Assembly (NCBI GenBank): GCA_017311315.1
Contig: CM029664.1
Span: forward strand, 26,900,554-26,964,553
DNA: 64,000 nt
Source of the DNA: Dendrocalamus latiflorus
Lineage: Eukaryota > Streptophyta > Magnoliopsida > Poales > Poaceae
Direction: 5' to 3'
Shown in pieces: positions 43,887 through 55,389 of the stretch; the stretch's first letter is position 1; every line of letters starts with the position of its first letter. The notes beneath the pieces were generated by a model. It saw only the letters and a program-made list of their open reading frames with translations. It did no database searches and was not told the DNA's origin. The position numbers and the translations under genes are program-made.

Positions 43887-45975
43887 ATGAATCGATTAAC
43901 AAAGACCGATTCTCGGCGAAGCAAAGGTGTCCCTAGATCTGCTCCATCCGTCCATGGTGCTGATGATGGTGTTCATCCTCCAGATGATGGTGTTCGTCGA
44001 CCTGGTGCTTCCCCCGTTGGTGGATGGTGGCCGATGTCATCTCCTAGCGAAGGGTAAGTCTTCAGTTAATGATTATTGGACGGGATTGCATGTTCATCGA
44101 CTCATTCCTTGAGTTCTTACTCGAAATCAGTAGGTTTTGTAGGTTTCAGTCTTTGTTCTTGTATTAGAATTCTTGATGAGCGAACTGAATAATGACAGAG
44201 TGTTCGGCTGACAGAGTGTAGGCATCATTTTCTTGCAGCCCTTGACTATAAGAGACTAATGTTAGGGTAGTGACCCTCACTTGGCTCAATTGGCCCAACA
44301 AGCCAAATGCCCATTATGTATGTGATTATATGGCAAACCCAATATGGCTAAGCCAAGGAAATAGAACGTTTACCCTCACTATTACAGACCCTAAGTCAAA
44401 TCAAGTCAACTGAAAAGACAAAAGACAAGTCTGCATGTTCACATACCTGTTGTAGCATTGAAATTCTAAAGTACTGATCAACTTTCACACATCACAATAA
44501 GATTTCCCAATTACGAAGAACACCTTTTAGTATATTCTTGAAGTTCAGTTAAAGATGAAAAGATAAATAGAAAGGCTTGCAGAAAGAGGACCAGAATGAA
44601 AACGGACTAGGAGGAATCCTGGAAAGCAACACAGATGCTGCATCTTAAATGAAACATATAGATAGGCTTAATTGATTCATAGATATTTCTTCATTTCTTT
44701 GGACAACTGTCTTGGATGTTTGTGCGAGTCGTGTCATAATTTGACAATACAAAGAATTCGGACTTTTTCTTGCAGCCGAACACTCTGTGAAACTGTGATT
44801 TTAAGTGCTTGGTTCCTATTATGATTGCACTTATGATTGCAGGGTATACCCACCAGGAGGGTTCACAAATTTTCTGCAGTCAAACCCATTTGCTAACCAT
44901 CCTAATGGAAATGAAAATTTTCACTTTGTTGGTGCTGGAATGAGTGAATCTTCAGTTTCACCAATTGACGTGGGTGCTGCAAGAACTCCCTCTCCAGCGC
45001 AGCAAACTAATGATATAGTGGATGATTTAGCTGGAGAAGAAGATGAAACAATTAACGTCGATGAGTATTCTAGAACCGACAAGCGTTTGAATTGGTCGGT
45101 CCCTGAAGACAGACGACTGGTAGGTTGAAAGCATACTATCTCCATGCACACTTGAAGAGTAACGATTGTCTTTTTTTCATTCTTTCTTTTTGTTGTTTCT
45201 GTAGGCCAGTGCTTGGTTGCGTAATTCAAAGGACCCAGTAGATGGAAATGACAAGAAGGCAGATGCTTATTGGGCAGATGTTACTAAAGAATACAACAAG
45301 ACCACAGAAAGTAGCCGTAAGAGGAACCGGAACCAACTGAAAATACGTTGGGATCGTTCTAAGAAACCATTAACTGATTTTCATGGATGTTGGGTAAATG
45401 CCAGTAGAGTGTGGCAAAGTGGGATGGGTGATGACCAGCTGACTGACAAAGCATTAGAGATGTGGGCTGGCCAAAATAATGGTAAGGCCTTCCATCTGCT
45501 GCATATGTGGAAGGTAGTACGTGGTGAGCAGAAGTGGTCAGCATATCTTGCCAGGTTAAAGAAGGGAAAGGAAAAGAGTGCAAAGGCTACTCCAGCTCAA
45601 CTGGTGAATTTGGAATTAGATGGAGAAAAGCGACCTATGGGACATAAGAAAGCAAAAAGAGAACTCAATGGCAAAAAGAAGTCATCTGATGCTTTGGCTG
45701 ATTTTAGTGGAAAAATTGACAAGTTCATTGAAGCAAACACCAAAAATAGGGAAGACAGAGAGAAGATGACTGAAATTCAGCAAAGCTTGGCTGATAAGAG
45801 GATTGAAGCAGCTAGGCTTAATCATGAAGCAGCTCATGAACAAACTAAGTGTAAAATGCTTGAAACTTACACGCAGCTGCTGCTTGCGCCTACTGATCAG
45901 CTTAGTTCTGAGGCTTTGGTTGAGAGAAACTTGGCATTGGAGAGCCTGAGACTTGCCTTATTTCCTAAGGTATGA
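43887..45975 (+). CDS. Pong-like ORF1 protein (MYB/SANT-like DNA-binding, NAM-associated C-terminus)
   Basis: Three exons can be read with consensus sites: 43887-44053, 44843-45119 and 45205-45975. The donors are GTAAGTC and GTAGGT; the acceptors are TTGCAG and TCTGTAG. The phases agree, and the joined frame has 404 codons with no stop. The first part is Gly/Pro/Asp-rich with PPGGFTNFLQ. A tri-helix/MYB-like domain follows (LNWSVPEDRRL through ASAWLRNSKDPVDG, YWADVTKEYN, RWDRSKK). The C-terminus is a charged, coiled-coil-like NAM-associated region (KREDREKM-type helices to LALFPKV). In Pong elements ORF1 binds the ends and helps the transposase enter the nucleus and cut. That role is family knowledge. 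Intron 1 holds a repeat also found at 13579. Confidence 0.85.
44266..44402 (+). repeat. Dispersed repeat fragment within intron 1 of the Pong-like ORF1
   Basis: Similar along its length to 13579-13725: GGGTAGTGACCCTCACTTGG, TATGGCTAAGCCAAGGAAA, CCCTCACTATTACAGACCC. The TGTTAGGG start resembles an LTR end, but the other end was not found. It is probably an insertion into the element's intron. Confidence 0.5.
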
Positions 45976-46823
45976 TGTTTTCAACCCTTATTTAGTTGCT
46001 TATTTAATTGTTTGGAACTGGTAACTGATGGAATTGTAATTTCCTGGAATTGATTATGCAGTAGCAAACAAATGTGACCAGTGCTATCCTTTGCTGCCAT
46101 GAATTCCTTTTCTAAGGTAACTGAATCATTGCTTTCTGAGTCCACGGCACCTTTGAGTCATTGCTTTCTGATGAGAAACATAGTACTTGCAATAAAGATC
46201 TTGTACATACTCGATGGCTCCATTGGCAACAAAAAAATATCATCCATATTACATTAGTCTGCCGGAAAAGTATTGAGAGAGCACCAAACTGCTGGTACAA
46301 GCCGTACTGAATGAAAGCTCTGTATTTAGTTGACTGACCTAGAAGTTAGGACATCTTTTAGAGTGGTCAATTGGGATGCTGTTACAAACTGGCCCAGCCA
46401 ATGATAATTTTGCGGTCCTTAGTGCTGTGTAGATTGTGTTCTCTTTTGCAAACTGGTAATGTGTGCGCTAGAAATACTAGAAGTTGTTCACACATGTGGA
46501 TGAATTCTTGCTTTTACTGATCCTGAAGGATCCTCTGAAAGAAAAAATTTTGTACTCACGTGATTATTTACAGGTGCAAGTAATTGTAACCAAAAATTGA
46601 AATTTTCATCATCTTTTCGTATCACTCTTCAGAAGTCACATTCTGCTTTTGTACCCTCTCATCTCAAGCCAATATACATGTCTAGACTAGCTTTTTTTTC
46701 ACATAATCGCATATTTGAAGCTCCTTTCTGATTTGCTAACAAATTGACGTGTTTGGTTGTGCAGGCCATGATAGCTGCATCTTTCCTGGAAGGTACATTG
46801 TTGAAAATAAGGTAGATGAGTTT

Positions 46824-46929
46824 GCCATCCGGTTTGGGAGTTGTAACGCATTACGAGTCAGAAATCTCTGTGCTAAAGTTCTGATGAGTTGCCATCCGGT
46901 TTTGGAGTTGTAACGCATTACGAGTCAGA
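46824..46929 (+). repeat. Direct repeat of about 39 bp with 67-bp spacing
   Basis: A unit starting GCCATCCGGTTTGGGAGTTG and ending ACGAGTCAGA occurs at 46824-46862 and 46891-46929 with one mismatch. It lies between the two Pong-like genes, in sequence that resembles an LTR or leader: a GTATAAATGC box near 47044 precedes the transposase. Confidence 0.75.
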
Positions 46930-47139
46930 GTCCCGGTCGGCCATAGGAGTACTTGGTTTCGGGATAGAATCTCTTACGGATTGCTACCCAATTAACTAAG
47001 AGTCCTTAACGTTTTGCTTCCCAATCGGTACAGGCAGAACCTTGTATAAATGCTTTGGAGATTGTAATCAGGAATAACAAGAAAGAATTTACCTCTATCT
47101 TCTACTTGTTCTATCCTGTGTTATCTTCTTGCTGTTCGC

Positions 47140-47209
47140 CCGCAGCTGCTATCCTTTGCTGCTATTCTCTGCTATCCTTTGCTGCTATTCGCTGCTATCC
47201 TTTGCTGCC
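47140..47209 (+). repeat. CTGCTATCCTTTG tandem repeats before the transposase start
   Basis: Imperfect tandem copies of CTGCTATCCTTTGCTGCTATT run up to the ATG at 47210. A related GTGCTATCCTTTGCTGCCATG lies at about 46080-46100 after ORF1. The ORF stays open through this repeat, so an N-terminal extension cannot be excluded. Confidence 0.6.
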
Positions 47210-48526
47210 ATGGATGGAGATGGCAGCATCGACCCTGCTGATCTGTACTGCATGGATGACTATCTTCAAGAGCAAGAAATTCTAGATGATTTAGGCGATC
47301 ATCTAGTAGCTGAGATGCAGTCCGTTGTTGATGTCATACAAGGTGGAAGATCTCAGCGTGGTTCTAGGCGATATGTGGACAGACCTCGTGAACAAGCCAG
47401 CCAGCAACTAATGGATGACTACTTCTCTCCTAATCCAGTCTACAGTGAGACACACTTTCGTAGAAGATTTAGGATGAGAAGGCCCCTCTTTCTGAAGATT
47501 GTTGAGGCCTTAAGTGGGTGGTCTGAGTATTTCACATTGAGACCGGATGCTCTGAATCGTCCCGGTTTCTCACCAATTCATAAGTGTACAGTAGCAATCC
47601 GTCAATTAGCATATGGCGGATCTGCAGACCAGCATGATGAGTATCTGAAGATGGGAGAAAGTACTGGTGTGGAGTGCTTGAAAAAGTTTGTTCAGGGTGT
47701 CATTGAAGTATATGGTGAAGAATACTTGAGACGCCCCACAGTACAAGATGTAGAACGATTGTTGGAGATCGGTGAGCGTCGTGGTTTTCCTGGCATGTTA
47801 GGGAGCATTGACTGTATGCATTGGCATTGGGAAAAATGTCCCTATGCATGGAAGGGACAGTATACTCGTGGTGATCATGGTGTACCAACCATCATTCTAG
47901 AGGCTGTTGCTTCTCATGACCGATGGATATGGCATGCTTTCTTTGGCGTGGCGGGATCCAACAATGACATCAATGTGCTGAATCAATCTACTTTGTTCGT
48001 CAATCATTTAAGAGGAGAAGCTCCCCAGGTGCAGTACTTTGTGAATGGAAGGCAATATACCAAAGCTTATTATCTTGCAGATGGAATATACCCAGAGTGG
48101 GCTGTTTTTGTCAAGTCCATACGTGCACCACAATCAGCTGAGCACAAGCTGTTTTCAGAACATCAAGAGGGGGCAAGAAAAGATGTTGAATGTGCATTTG
48201 GGATTTTACAATCTCGTTTTTCCATTTTGCGTCGGCCGGCACGTCTATATGATCAAGGGGATCTTGAAAATATCATGTTAGCTTGTATAATACTTCACAA
48301 CATGATAATCGAAGACGAGAAGGATATACAAGACGATTCGTTTGACTTGAACGAGGAAGCAACCACGTCTACTGTTCAGGCATCTACAATAACTCATGGT
48401 CATGATCCGGTGATGGAGGAGGCACTACAGAGAAATACCGAGATTCGTGATCGTGAAGCTCACAGGCAACTACAATCTGATTTGATTGATCACATCTGGC
48501 AAAAGTTTGGGAATCAAACTAATTAG
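47210..48526 (+). CDS. PIF/Harbinger-type DDE transposase (HARBI1-like nuclease family)
   Basis: 438 residues from the ATG at 47210, chosen because it follows a repeat tract and begins MDGDGSIDPADLYCMDDY, the acidic start typical of plant Pong transposases. The catalytic triad is visible: D in GMLGSIDCMHW (about residue 200), D in AGSNNDINVL (about 250) and E in RKDVECAFGILQSRFSILRRP (about 330). A helix-turn-helix-like N-terminal part (FRRRFRMRRPLFLKIVEAL) and the late motif ACIILHNMIIEDE are also present. It cuts and pastes elements with matching ends, with preference for TTA. No stop or frameshift breaks it. Neighbouring ORF1 supplies the usual partner protein. Confidence 0.95.
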   Translation: MDGDGSIDPADLYCMDDYLQEQEILDDLGDHLVAEMQSVVDVIQGGRSQRGSRRYVDRPREQASQQLMDDYFSPNPVYSETHFRRRFRMRRPLFLKIVEALSGWSEYFTLRPDALNRPGFSPIHKCTVAIRQLAYGGSADQHDEYLKMGESTGVECLKKFVQGVIEVYGEEYLRRPTVQDVERLLEIGERRGFPGMLGSIDCMHWHWEKCPYAWKGQYTRGDHGVPTIILEAVASHDRWIWHAFFGVAGSNNDINVLNQSTLFVNHLRGEAPQVQYFVNGRQYTKAYYLADGIYPEWAVFVKSIRAPQSAEHKLFSEHQEGARKDVECAFGILQSRFSILRRPARLYDQGDLENIMLACIILHNMIIEDEKDIQDDSFDLNEEATTSTVQASTITHGHDPVMEEALQRNTEIRDREAHRQLQSDLIDHIWQKFGNQTN

Positions 48527-49054
48527 GTAGAGTTATATATATATATTAGCCTTCATGTTCAAGAACCATATTGAGATTTGTTTTTTAAACTGAACCCGTT
48601 AGACTGTGAAATCAACCTCCTATATAATTTTGTTAATTTACTAACCCATTCTCATTTTTTAACAGTTCTGCTTGGAGGATGATGGACATGGAGTTCTGTG
48701 TGCAGAATGATGATGGATGGCTTAATATTATCTAAATATTATTATTATATATTTAGATTGCAATTCATATCTAGGTTTCTATTGCTATATATTGTAATGG
48801 ATGACTCATGGCTATTATCTAAAATTTCATGTATGCGTCTGGGCATATTCTTCTAGCGAAGTAGCTGTTGACAGGTGTAGGGTGGATCACATGGTAATAT
48901 GCCACAGCTGATCAGTTTTCTTTGTGCTGCATAATAAATTTCTTTGTCTATAGAAACTACTACTACAAACTTTGCATTGGGGAGCATGGTTTCTTGTGAT
49001 GAAGTCTTCGAGGTATAGAAACTATGGGTAGAGTCTGCACTGTGACTGCTCTTA

Positions 49055-50046
49055 CCCTTCAGTCTGCCCTCTTTTTGAGACCACAGAATGTGCGCACGAT
49101 ATGCAGATTTTCACACTACTTATATCCTTGATATAAGAAGCGTAACTTTTCAGCATTGACTAGTCAGCCCCAGGCCACAGGCTTTGAACTTTATGCTGAA
49201 CAGAGATGTTTTCGTTTAACTAGTTACAGGACGCTACTTCACTCTCACAACGCAGCCTGACAAGCAAACTAATCTAGGGCGTGGTGCGTCGATAGAGCAA
49301 TCTAAGGTGTGGTGCACAGATATAGTCTTCAGCTTCTTAGTTTTCTTCTCCCCTTGCTTTGCAAATTTGTGCTCTGAATTGTGATGTATCTCGCGTTCTT
49401 ATCTAAGTGCTCGTCCGTTCTTTTTTATTGACACTCTAGAATCTGTGCCATTACAAATATGTTTAAAATTGTCTAGATTGGCTATATAAAACTATATAAT
49501 TCAATTTATCGTTAAAATACTTCCATAGTATCATAACTTGACTCATATTAGCCAAATCATGTATCATGTAACCTTAATACAATGATCCTAATTACCTAAA
49601 CTCAATCCATAACCCAAAATCGAAAATCCTTAATTTCTATCCAAAACGGTAATACCGCTTCCATCAAGCCAGTACTATCGCAATGCAGCACTACCGTTCC
49701 TCTGGATTGGTACTACCGCACCTCGCACCTCAAAATTGGATCTTTCTGGAAATAACGTAAACTAAAAATCAGAGCTACCGATCTGCGGTATGACTAGAAC
49801 CCAAAACCGGTACTACTACCCTACAGTATGACCGGAACCCAAATCCGATACTACCACCATGCGGTGTGACCGCGCTAAGACCTACGAAACTACTGATTTC
49901 CCTGACAAGCTCTAGAACTAAATACCCATTTCGTAAACATTACAATAGTTCCTCACAACATCAATTAGGACCTTCTCACATGGTACTTCACGGTATTTTG
50001 TGTCACAATCTTAACGTTGTAGTTCACAGTTAAGATTGAGGGAGGA
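49055..50046. other. Intergenic region with a GGTACTACC-type repeat tract
   Basis: No gene is recognised. From about 49640 to 49885 variants of GGTACTACCGC and GCGGTATGACCGGAACCCAA recur at intervals of about 40 bp, an imperfect minisatellite. The end of the stretch (50033-50046) is the purine-rich GATTGAGGGAGGA, a retrotransposon polypurine tract. Confidence 0.45.
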
Positions 50047-50277
50047 TGTTGAAGTAATTGTACTCATTGTTGGCTAGAGATAGAATCAATTTCTTGTTGT
50101 AACTAACTAGAACAGAATGAATTGCAGAATATCTGCGCTGCGCTCCTTCTGTTTTCAGTTGGACTGTTCATTATATGACAACTGTGTGTAAACACAGAGC
50201 AGCGGCAACAGATTGAGTTGCGTACTATTGAGTGCAATTAATCTCTTCAACCCATCTTCAATTCCATTGTTTTTACA
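50047..50277 (+). mobile_element. Probable copia-type 3' LTR remnant
   Basis: GATTGAGGGAGGA followed by TGTTGAAGTAATTG is the usual polypurine tract/LTR junction of plant Ty1/copia elements. A TG...CA unit of about 230 bp ends at TTGTTTTTACA. Nothing of pol was recognised upstream, so this is a truncated remnant. No target duplication was found. Confidence 0.45.
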
Positions 50278-50850
50278 CTGGAAAGCCCTTGATCATTGTT
50301 CTGCGTTTTCTTTAATATAAGCAACAACCCGTTCAAAGGATTCAATATTAATCTGTGAGAATAGGAATGTCGGCAGTTGCCACCCACTCAGAACAGCTCC
50401 ACATGCATGGTTCCGTGTTCTCAAAATGTCTAAGATCTTGATGGGATCAGTGATGAACAAGCACTTCTAAATTGCTTTGTTTGATTTCCTACCACGAACA
50501 AGAATACTTGTCAAGAAGAGATGCGGTCCTGAAGGCTTCGACACATGACGAGTTGAAAATTTTGAAATTTGAAAAATCCATGTTAGGAAGAGTTTCGGGT
50601 CCCTTTGCTGTTGAAATTGGATTAGAACTCGTGGGCTTAGGCTCAGCCCAAGTTTTGGACCCTAGACTATAAATAGAGATGGGGTTAGAGGCTAACCCTG
50701 TGGCTTGTGGAGATACTAATTTCGTACTAAGCTTTAGGAGTGCCAGGAGGGCACTTTGTAGCCACCATGATTTAGAAATAAAGAATAGATTTATTCCAAA
50801 GAAATTGGATCCGAGCGTTGCCAGCGGCGTGTTTTTCTTCAGGTTGTTCT
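50278..50850 (+). other. Unassigned sequence upstream of the copia LTR
   Basis: It contains a CTATAAATAG box near 50668 and an AAATAAAG signal near 50778, spaced like a retrotransposon LTR promoter and polyadenylation region. No protein domain is recognisable in the short ORFs. It may be an older LTR that hosted the copia insertion. Confidence 0.3.
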
Positions 50851-52499
50851 TGTTAGTGATATGCCCTACAGGCAATCATGGAGATGATTGTATCACTTCT
50901 ATATTTATGATCTTTTGAATAATATGTTATTTTATCTCTTAAATAAATATATTTCGTATTGATCAATAAGTATGTGACTTGTTCGTGGAACTCTTTATTT
51001 ATGTTTTGATGTTATTCTAAATTATCCCTGATCTTATATCATTACGTGGGACAATTATAATTAACAGATCATCACATGTATTGATTGATAATCATGTTTC
51101 ACAGATCATAGATATGAAATATCAAATCAATAATGTGGACACATGTTAGAGAACATGATGTTGGATTGACCCACCATGAGACACTACGGAAATTATTATA
51201 TTCTTAAGTGCTATCAGTTGGTCTCATACATAGTGTATATAGGATTCTTAGACTTGAGATCATCATTGTTTCCAACATGTGTAATAGTTTACTCAGGAGT
51301 TACCAAACACTACTCCATGATTGGGTGGTCATAAAGGTAGCTTTTGAGTTTGCTATGAAACATATGGAGGAATATGAGTGATCAAGATGGAATTTGCCCC
51401 TCCTATATAACAGGAGAGATATCTCTAGGCCCCTCGATGTGGTTAGATTAAGGAAGTGCATGGCCATGCCGAATGTGGTTAAGGAGTCAATCACAACTGA
51501 GTAATCCACTATAGATTCGAGTGAAGGATTGAGCTATCATAGGATGACACGCTTCTCGCCTTGAGTTCGATCTGGTACCATGGGGCAAAGGGATCGGTAC
51601 GTAAGCACTATATAGGTTCGTCCGATATGATTTTTATGTATGTTTGGGAGTCGTTATGTTCTGCTAGGGACTGCTATCGACTTATGGGCTAGAAAGGAGT
51701 TTTTTTGACCCATGGCCAAATATAGAAGAACCAACAGGGTCACACACTTAATGGGCTGGAACTATAAACGGCCAAATGATAGTTTTCGAGTGAGATTTGA
51801 TTTCGACTCGTACTGGATATAGATCCACTACTAGTTTTCAGGTCTAGGACAACGAAGCGAAATCGTTGCAATAGGGCCAAAATAGATGCAATATGTACCT
51901 ATTGCAACACATCACTTCCGTTGGCAAGCGTGGCAAGTACTTGCGTGCTTAAAAGATTGTGCAACGGATTGTGGTTTCGTTGCAATACCTATGGTTATTG
52001 CCATGCAATGTGTCGTGGCGATATAGGCTATTGCCACGGCTGACTCCGTGGCAATAGCTTCTTTTGCCACGAAGTTTGGTCGTGGCAATAGTATCATTTG
52101 TCACAAAAATATTGCGTGGTAATAGGTTCTATTGCCACGCCAATGGTTCGTGACAATAGACCCTATTGCCACGGAGAGCATTTCGTTGCAACAGGATATA
52201 TTGCTACGGGAGCCGTTTCGTTGCAGCAGATTTAATTGGCACAAGAGGTGTTTCGTTGCAATATGTTTTATTGCCACGGAAGGCATTTCATTGCCATAAA
52301 GTTATTGCGACGAAATATGATTGAGAGGATATCTGCAAATCAAATCCATAATATACAAGAACGAAAGTGGCTTATATGTAGATCTTAAAAGAAACGTATT
52401 GATAGGAGACACTGATGGAAATAGATACCACATCTATTGAATCCGATGACATATATTTTACAAATATTCAATGCCGACAGGTTTACAAATATTCAGTAT

Positions 52500-53655
52500 T
52501 TACAGGAAACGCCATGACATTCAGCATTTTCAGGCAACTGTGTTATATTTTGTGAAACGACGTTGATCTTGCATGCTTCAACTGCAAAATCACAAAAACA
52601 CAAAGATAAGCATTCACAGGAAATAAGGCTGCCTCCAATTTATTTAGCCCTTGTAAACAACCAACTGAAGAATTTTGGCGTTACAATAAAGCAAGCTAAA
52701 TGCCGACAAGGAAACAAGGCGCATGACGAAAGAAAGGAAAAGGTGCATTGTTTCTGTTTCAGGTACAGTCCATCTGTGGTGAATAAAAAAAAGAGCTGAA
52801 CACGTCTCAATTTAACGTATTAAGATGGTAGTAATAATATTCACTTATTTACAGTTCAGTTGCACCCTCTTTCCTCAATGTTTTTCTAGTACTTCTCCCC
52901 TTAAACTTTTCTTGAGAACGGAGCTAGCTGAGTTGAGCTAATGGAAGGCTAACAAGTAACACATATTCCTTACGTAGTTTAACGCTATCAACACCAAATG
53001 AGGACTTGCACCTTAATTATTCTTAGTTGTTGCTAATCAATAAAATAGATGAAAGCCTCAAGAATTTCATCGGTACTTTTTAGAACAACTTACAATTGTT
53101 GCAATGGACAAAGAAAAGCATACCTGTTCTCAATAGTGATCAATAGACAATGGAAGTCACAATCTCCTTGTAATCAAGCAACATAAGCTTAAAGCCTGAG
53201 AAATAATCCGAAATATAGTAATAGTAGCAAGCAAAATGAGCACAATTCATCCGATGACAAGCCAACAACATGCGTCAGCCAATGCAATTAATGTTTGTAA
53301 AAACACTTACTTTTACGAAAACAATGGTATAGGGGTTCATAATCTTGCGATAAAGTAGCAGGAAAATTCATAAAAGATATCACTTTTTACCCACCTATGT
53401 GCTTATCATTTTTAAAGTAGCAAACTCATAGGGATAGGTTAATCAACATCTGGGAACACCTGAGGTGGAAACTCATAGATAGGATGCATGTGCCGTAGAT
53501 ACTATGTAAACATATGCATACATTCAGTATTTTCAGCCAACTGCATGGCATATTGTATAACAAAGTTGATCTTGCATGCTTTCCTCTGTTTCATCAATTC
53601 AACTGCAAAATCTCAACAAACACCAAGAGGAACATTCACAGAAAAACCGAAGTGG
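52500..53655 (+). repeat. Diverged direct repeat inside the CACTA element
   Basis: Two stretches, about 52490-52640 and 53515-53655, share the order ATTCAGTATTT, GTTGATCTTGCATGCTT, CAACTGCAAAATC, ACATTCACAGRAA. They lie about 1 kb apart. They may mark an old internal duplication or nested insertion. No gene is recognised between them. Confidence 0.55.
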
Positions 53656-53905
53656 CGGAGAGGATCATCCAAAATTGTTTGCAATTGTCTTTTGTTACGG
53701 TGATCTAATAGTCGCAATTGTCATATATGCACATGTATAGTCTCTTAATCGCTTTGTAATATGTCCTAATTTCTTGTTTGTTTCTTTTCAGTTTTTCTTT
53801 TCAATCTCTCTCAGTCATCTTTTCTTGGGTAGTTCTGTGTTATAGCAAAAAGGTGTTTGGAGCTTAATATTTCAATACAAGTAGACAAACAAAATTATGA
53901 CTTAC

Positions 53906-54605
53906 TGGGGAAGACCTTCCTTTCCATGCTTATCATAAGAGTCTGTTTTTCAGGATCACTTAGGACTTGATAGGCCTCACCTAGTTCCTTGAAAAAGTAA
54001 CCAATTTAGTCAATCAGTATTTGTAGCGAGTTAACCCTCTATAAAGATAATGGATTAATGGGTGCATCAATCAGACACATCTTTCTTTACCCAATCATGT
54101 ATAACAGAGTTTAGCCTTCACATTACTGGAACTCGCCCAATATAAAGAATTCTATTATGAAATAAAACATCATCAGAAATAGAAGGCATAACCAGAGTGG
54201 CCATCTCATTCGTTATGTCATCTAAAAACCATTGCCTGCACTATTTGCTCTCCTAGAACATTGATTCTACAGCCATAACACACTTATCTCGCTGCACACC
54301 AAAATCATGTAACAGGAAACAAAAACACAAAACGCAATACGACAGAAGCGAAAAATCTACCTGAAACTTCCACGCGGCATCAGGGTTCCCGGGATTCTCG
54401 TCCGGGTGCACCACCTTGGCCTATAGAAACCCAAACATCGCCAGCACGGTTGAATTAAGGAATGAGAGCACATTGCACAAAAATACCATTAGCGTTTTAT
54501 CGCGGAAGGATGACGCACCTTGAGGTAATAGGCCTTCTTGATATCGGCCACGGAGGCGTCAGTGCTGACCTCCAAGATGTCGTAGCACGCGCTGTCCTTC
54601 ACCAT
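53906..54605 (-). pseudogene. Captured DnaJ (Hsp40) gene fragment: first three exons with introns
   Basis: Minus-strand exons: 54605-54519 (start MVKDSACYDILEVSTDAS, then IKKAYYLK), 54420-54361 (AKVVHPDENPGNPDAAWKFQ) and 53987-53906 (ELGEAYQVLSDPEKQT, then a one-base frame loss). Donors (GTGCGT, GTAGAT, GTAAG) and acceptors (TTTCTATAG, TTTTTCAAG) are in place. These are helices I-III of a J domain with the HPD motif that stimulates Hsp70 ATPase. MVKD...YYDxLxV and NPxNPDAA are typical of the plant DnaJ-X group. Everything after the J domain is missing. Retained introns show capture from genomic DNA, not from mRNA. The frame loss in exon 3 argues that no working protein is made. Confidence 0.85.
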
Positions 54606-54786
54606 CGCAGCTACTCCCGGCTGGATCCCACTACAGCACTGATCACCAAGAAACAACACCGCACGCACGCACGAGGAAGATCGGATGGGAGGACTCCGAG
54701 ATCGGTTCTTGGAGGGAGGTATAGAACCACAGAACGAACAAGGCAAAGATAAAAATAAAGAAGGAAAATTCTGAAGAAGCCGAGGA

Positions 54787-55389
54787 ATGGTTTCTCACCT
54801 GGCCATGACTCCGGAGATGATGGTTGATGCGATGTGGTCAATGCGAGGAGAGGTTGCGGGAAGAGGTGGGGGGAGGCAACGGTTGCGCGAGGAGGGAGGC
54901 GCGTGCGGGTGCGGCGGTTGCGTGAGGAGGGATGGGTGCGGATCGGAACGGTGGGAGGGGGAGAGATGGGGGGTGGAGGAGGTGACGGCGGCGCGGGGTG
55001 GGGAGGAGGAGGCGAGGGCGGAGCGGCGGAGGAGGGAAGGGAGGAGGCGAGGGCGGTGCGACGGCGGAGGAGGGAGGGGAGGAGGCGAGGGCGCCGCGGC
55101 GGCGGCGGAGGGAGGGGAGGAGCGACGGAGGTGGGGAGAGGAGGCGAGGGCGGCGCGGCGGCGGCGGAGGGAGGGGAAGAGGCGAGGGCAGCGCGGTGGC
55201 GGAGGGGAGAAGCGATGGAGGAGGGCAGCGCGGCGGCGGAGGGGAGGAGCGATGGAGGTGGGGGGAGGCAGCCGCACAGATTCGGTCTGTGGGGTGGGGG
55301 AGCGGCGGATTGCACGGATTCGGTGTGTGAGGGGTGGGAGCGCACGGATTCCGTGGGGTCCACATGTCAATTGGTATAGCTTTTTGTGA
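54787..55389. repeat. GC-rich purine-skewed minisatellite in the CACTA element
   Basis: Many imperfect copies of GGAGGGAGGGGAGGAGGCGAGGGCG-like units about 45-55 bp long, with GCGGCGGCGG linkers. Because of the skew all six frames are open for long stretches, so the overlapping ORFs here are artefacts. It lies just upstream of the captured DnaJ start and may derive from that gene's promoter side. Confidence 0.7.

Larger units (their letters stand above)
43296..49051 (+). mobile_element. PIF/Harbinger (Pong-like) DNA transposon, apparently complete
   Basis: The ends read GGGCACTCACAGTGCAGACT and, reversed, GAGCAGTCACAGTGCAGACT. The two arms stay similar for about 40 bp (to AGTTTCTATAC). TTA flanks both ends (43293-43295 and 49052-49054), the standard Pong/Harbinger target. 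Inside are the two genes such elements need, in the same orientation: a SANT/MYB-like and NAM-associated ORF1 protein (43887-45975, spliced) and a DDE transposase (47210-48526), both open. At 5.76 kb it is within the usual size for the superfamily. The intact frames suggest it was active recently or is only lightly decayed. Confidence 0.92.

Noticed and set aside
43302..43924. Arg/Pro-rich ORFs of up to 168 codons just inside the Pong-like 5' end
   Set aside because: Repeated TCTCCCGCGCCCGAG-type units keep all frames open. The region fits the leader of ORF1, whose start at 43887 follows it.
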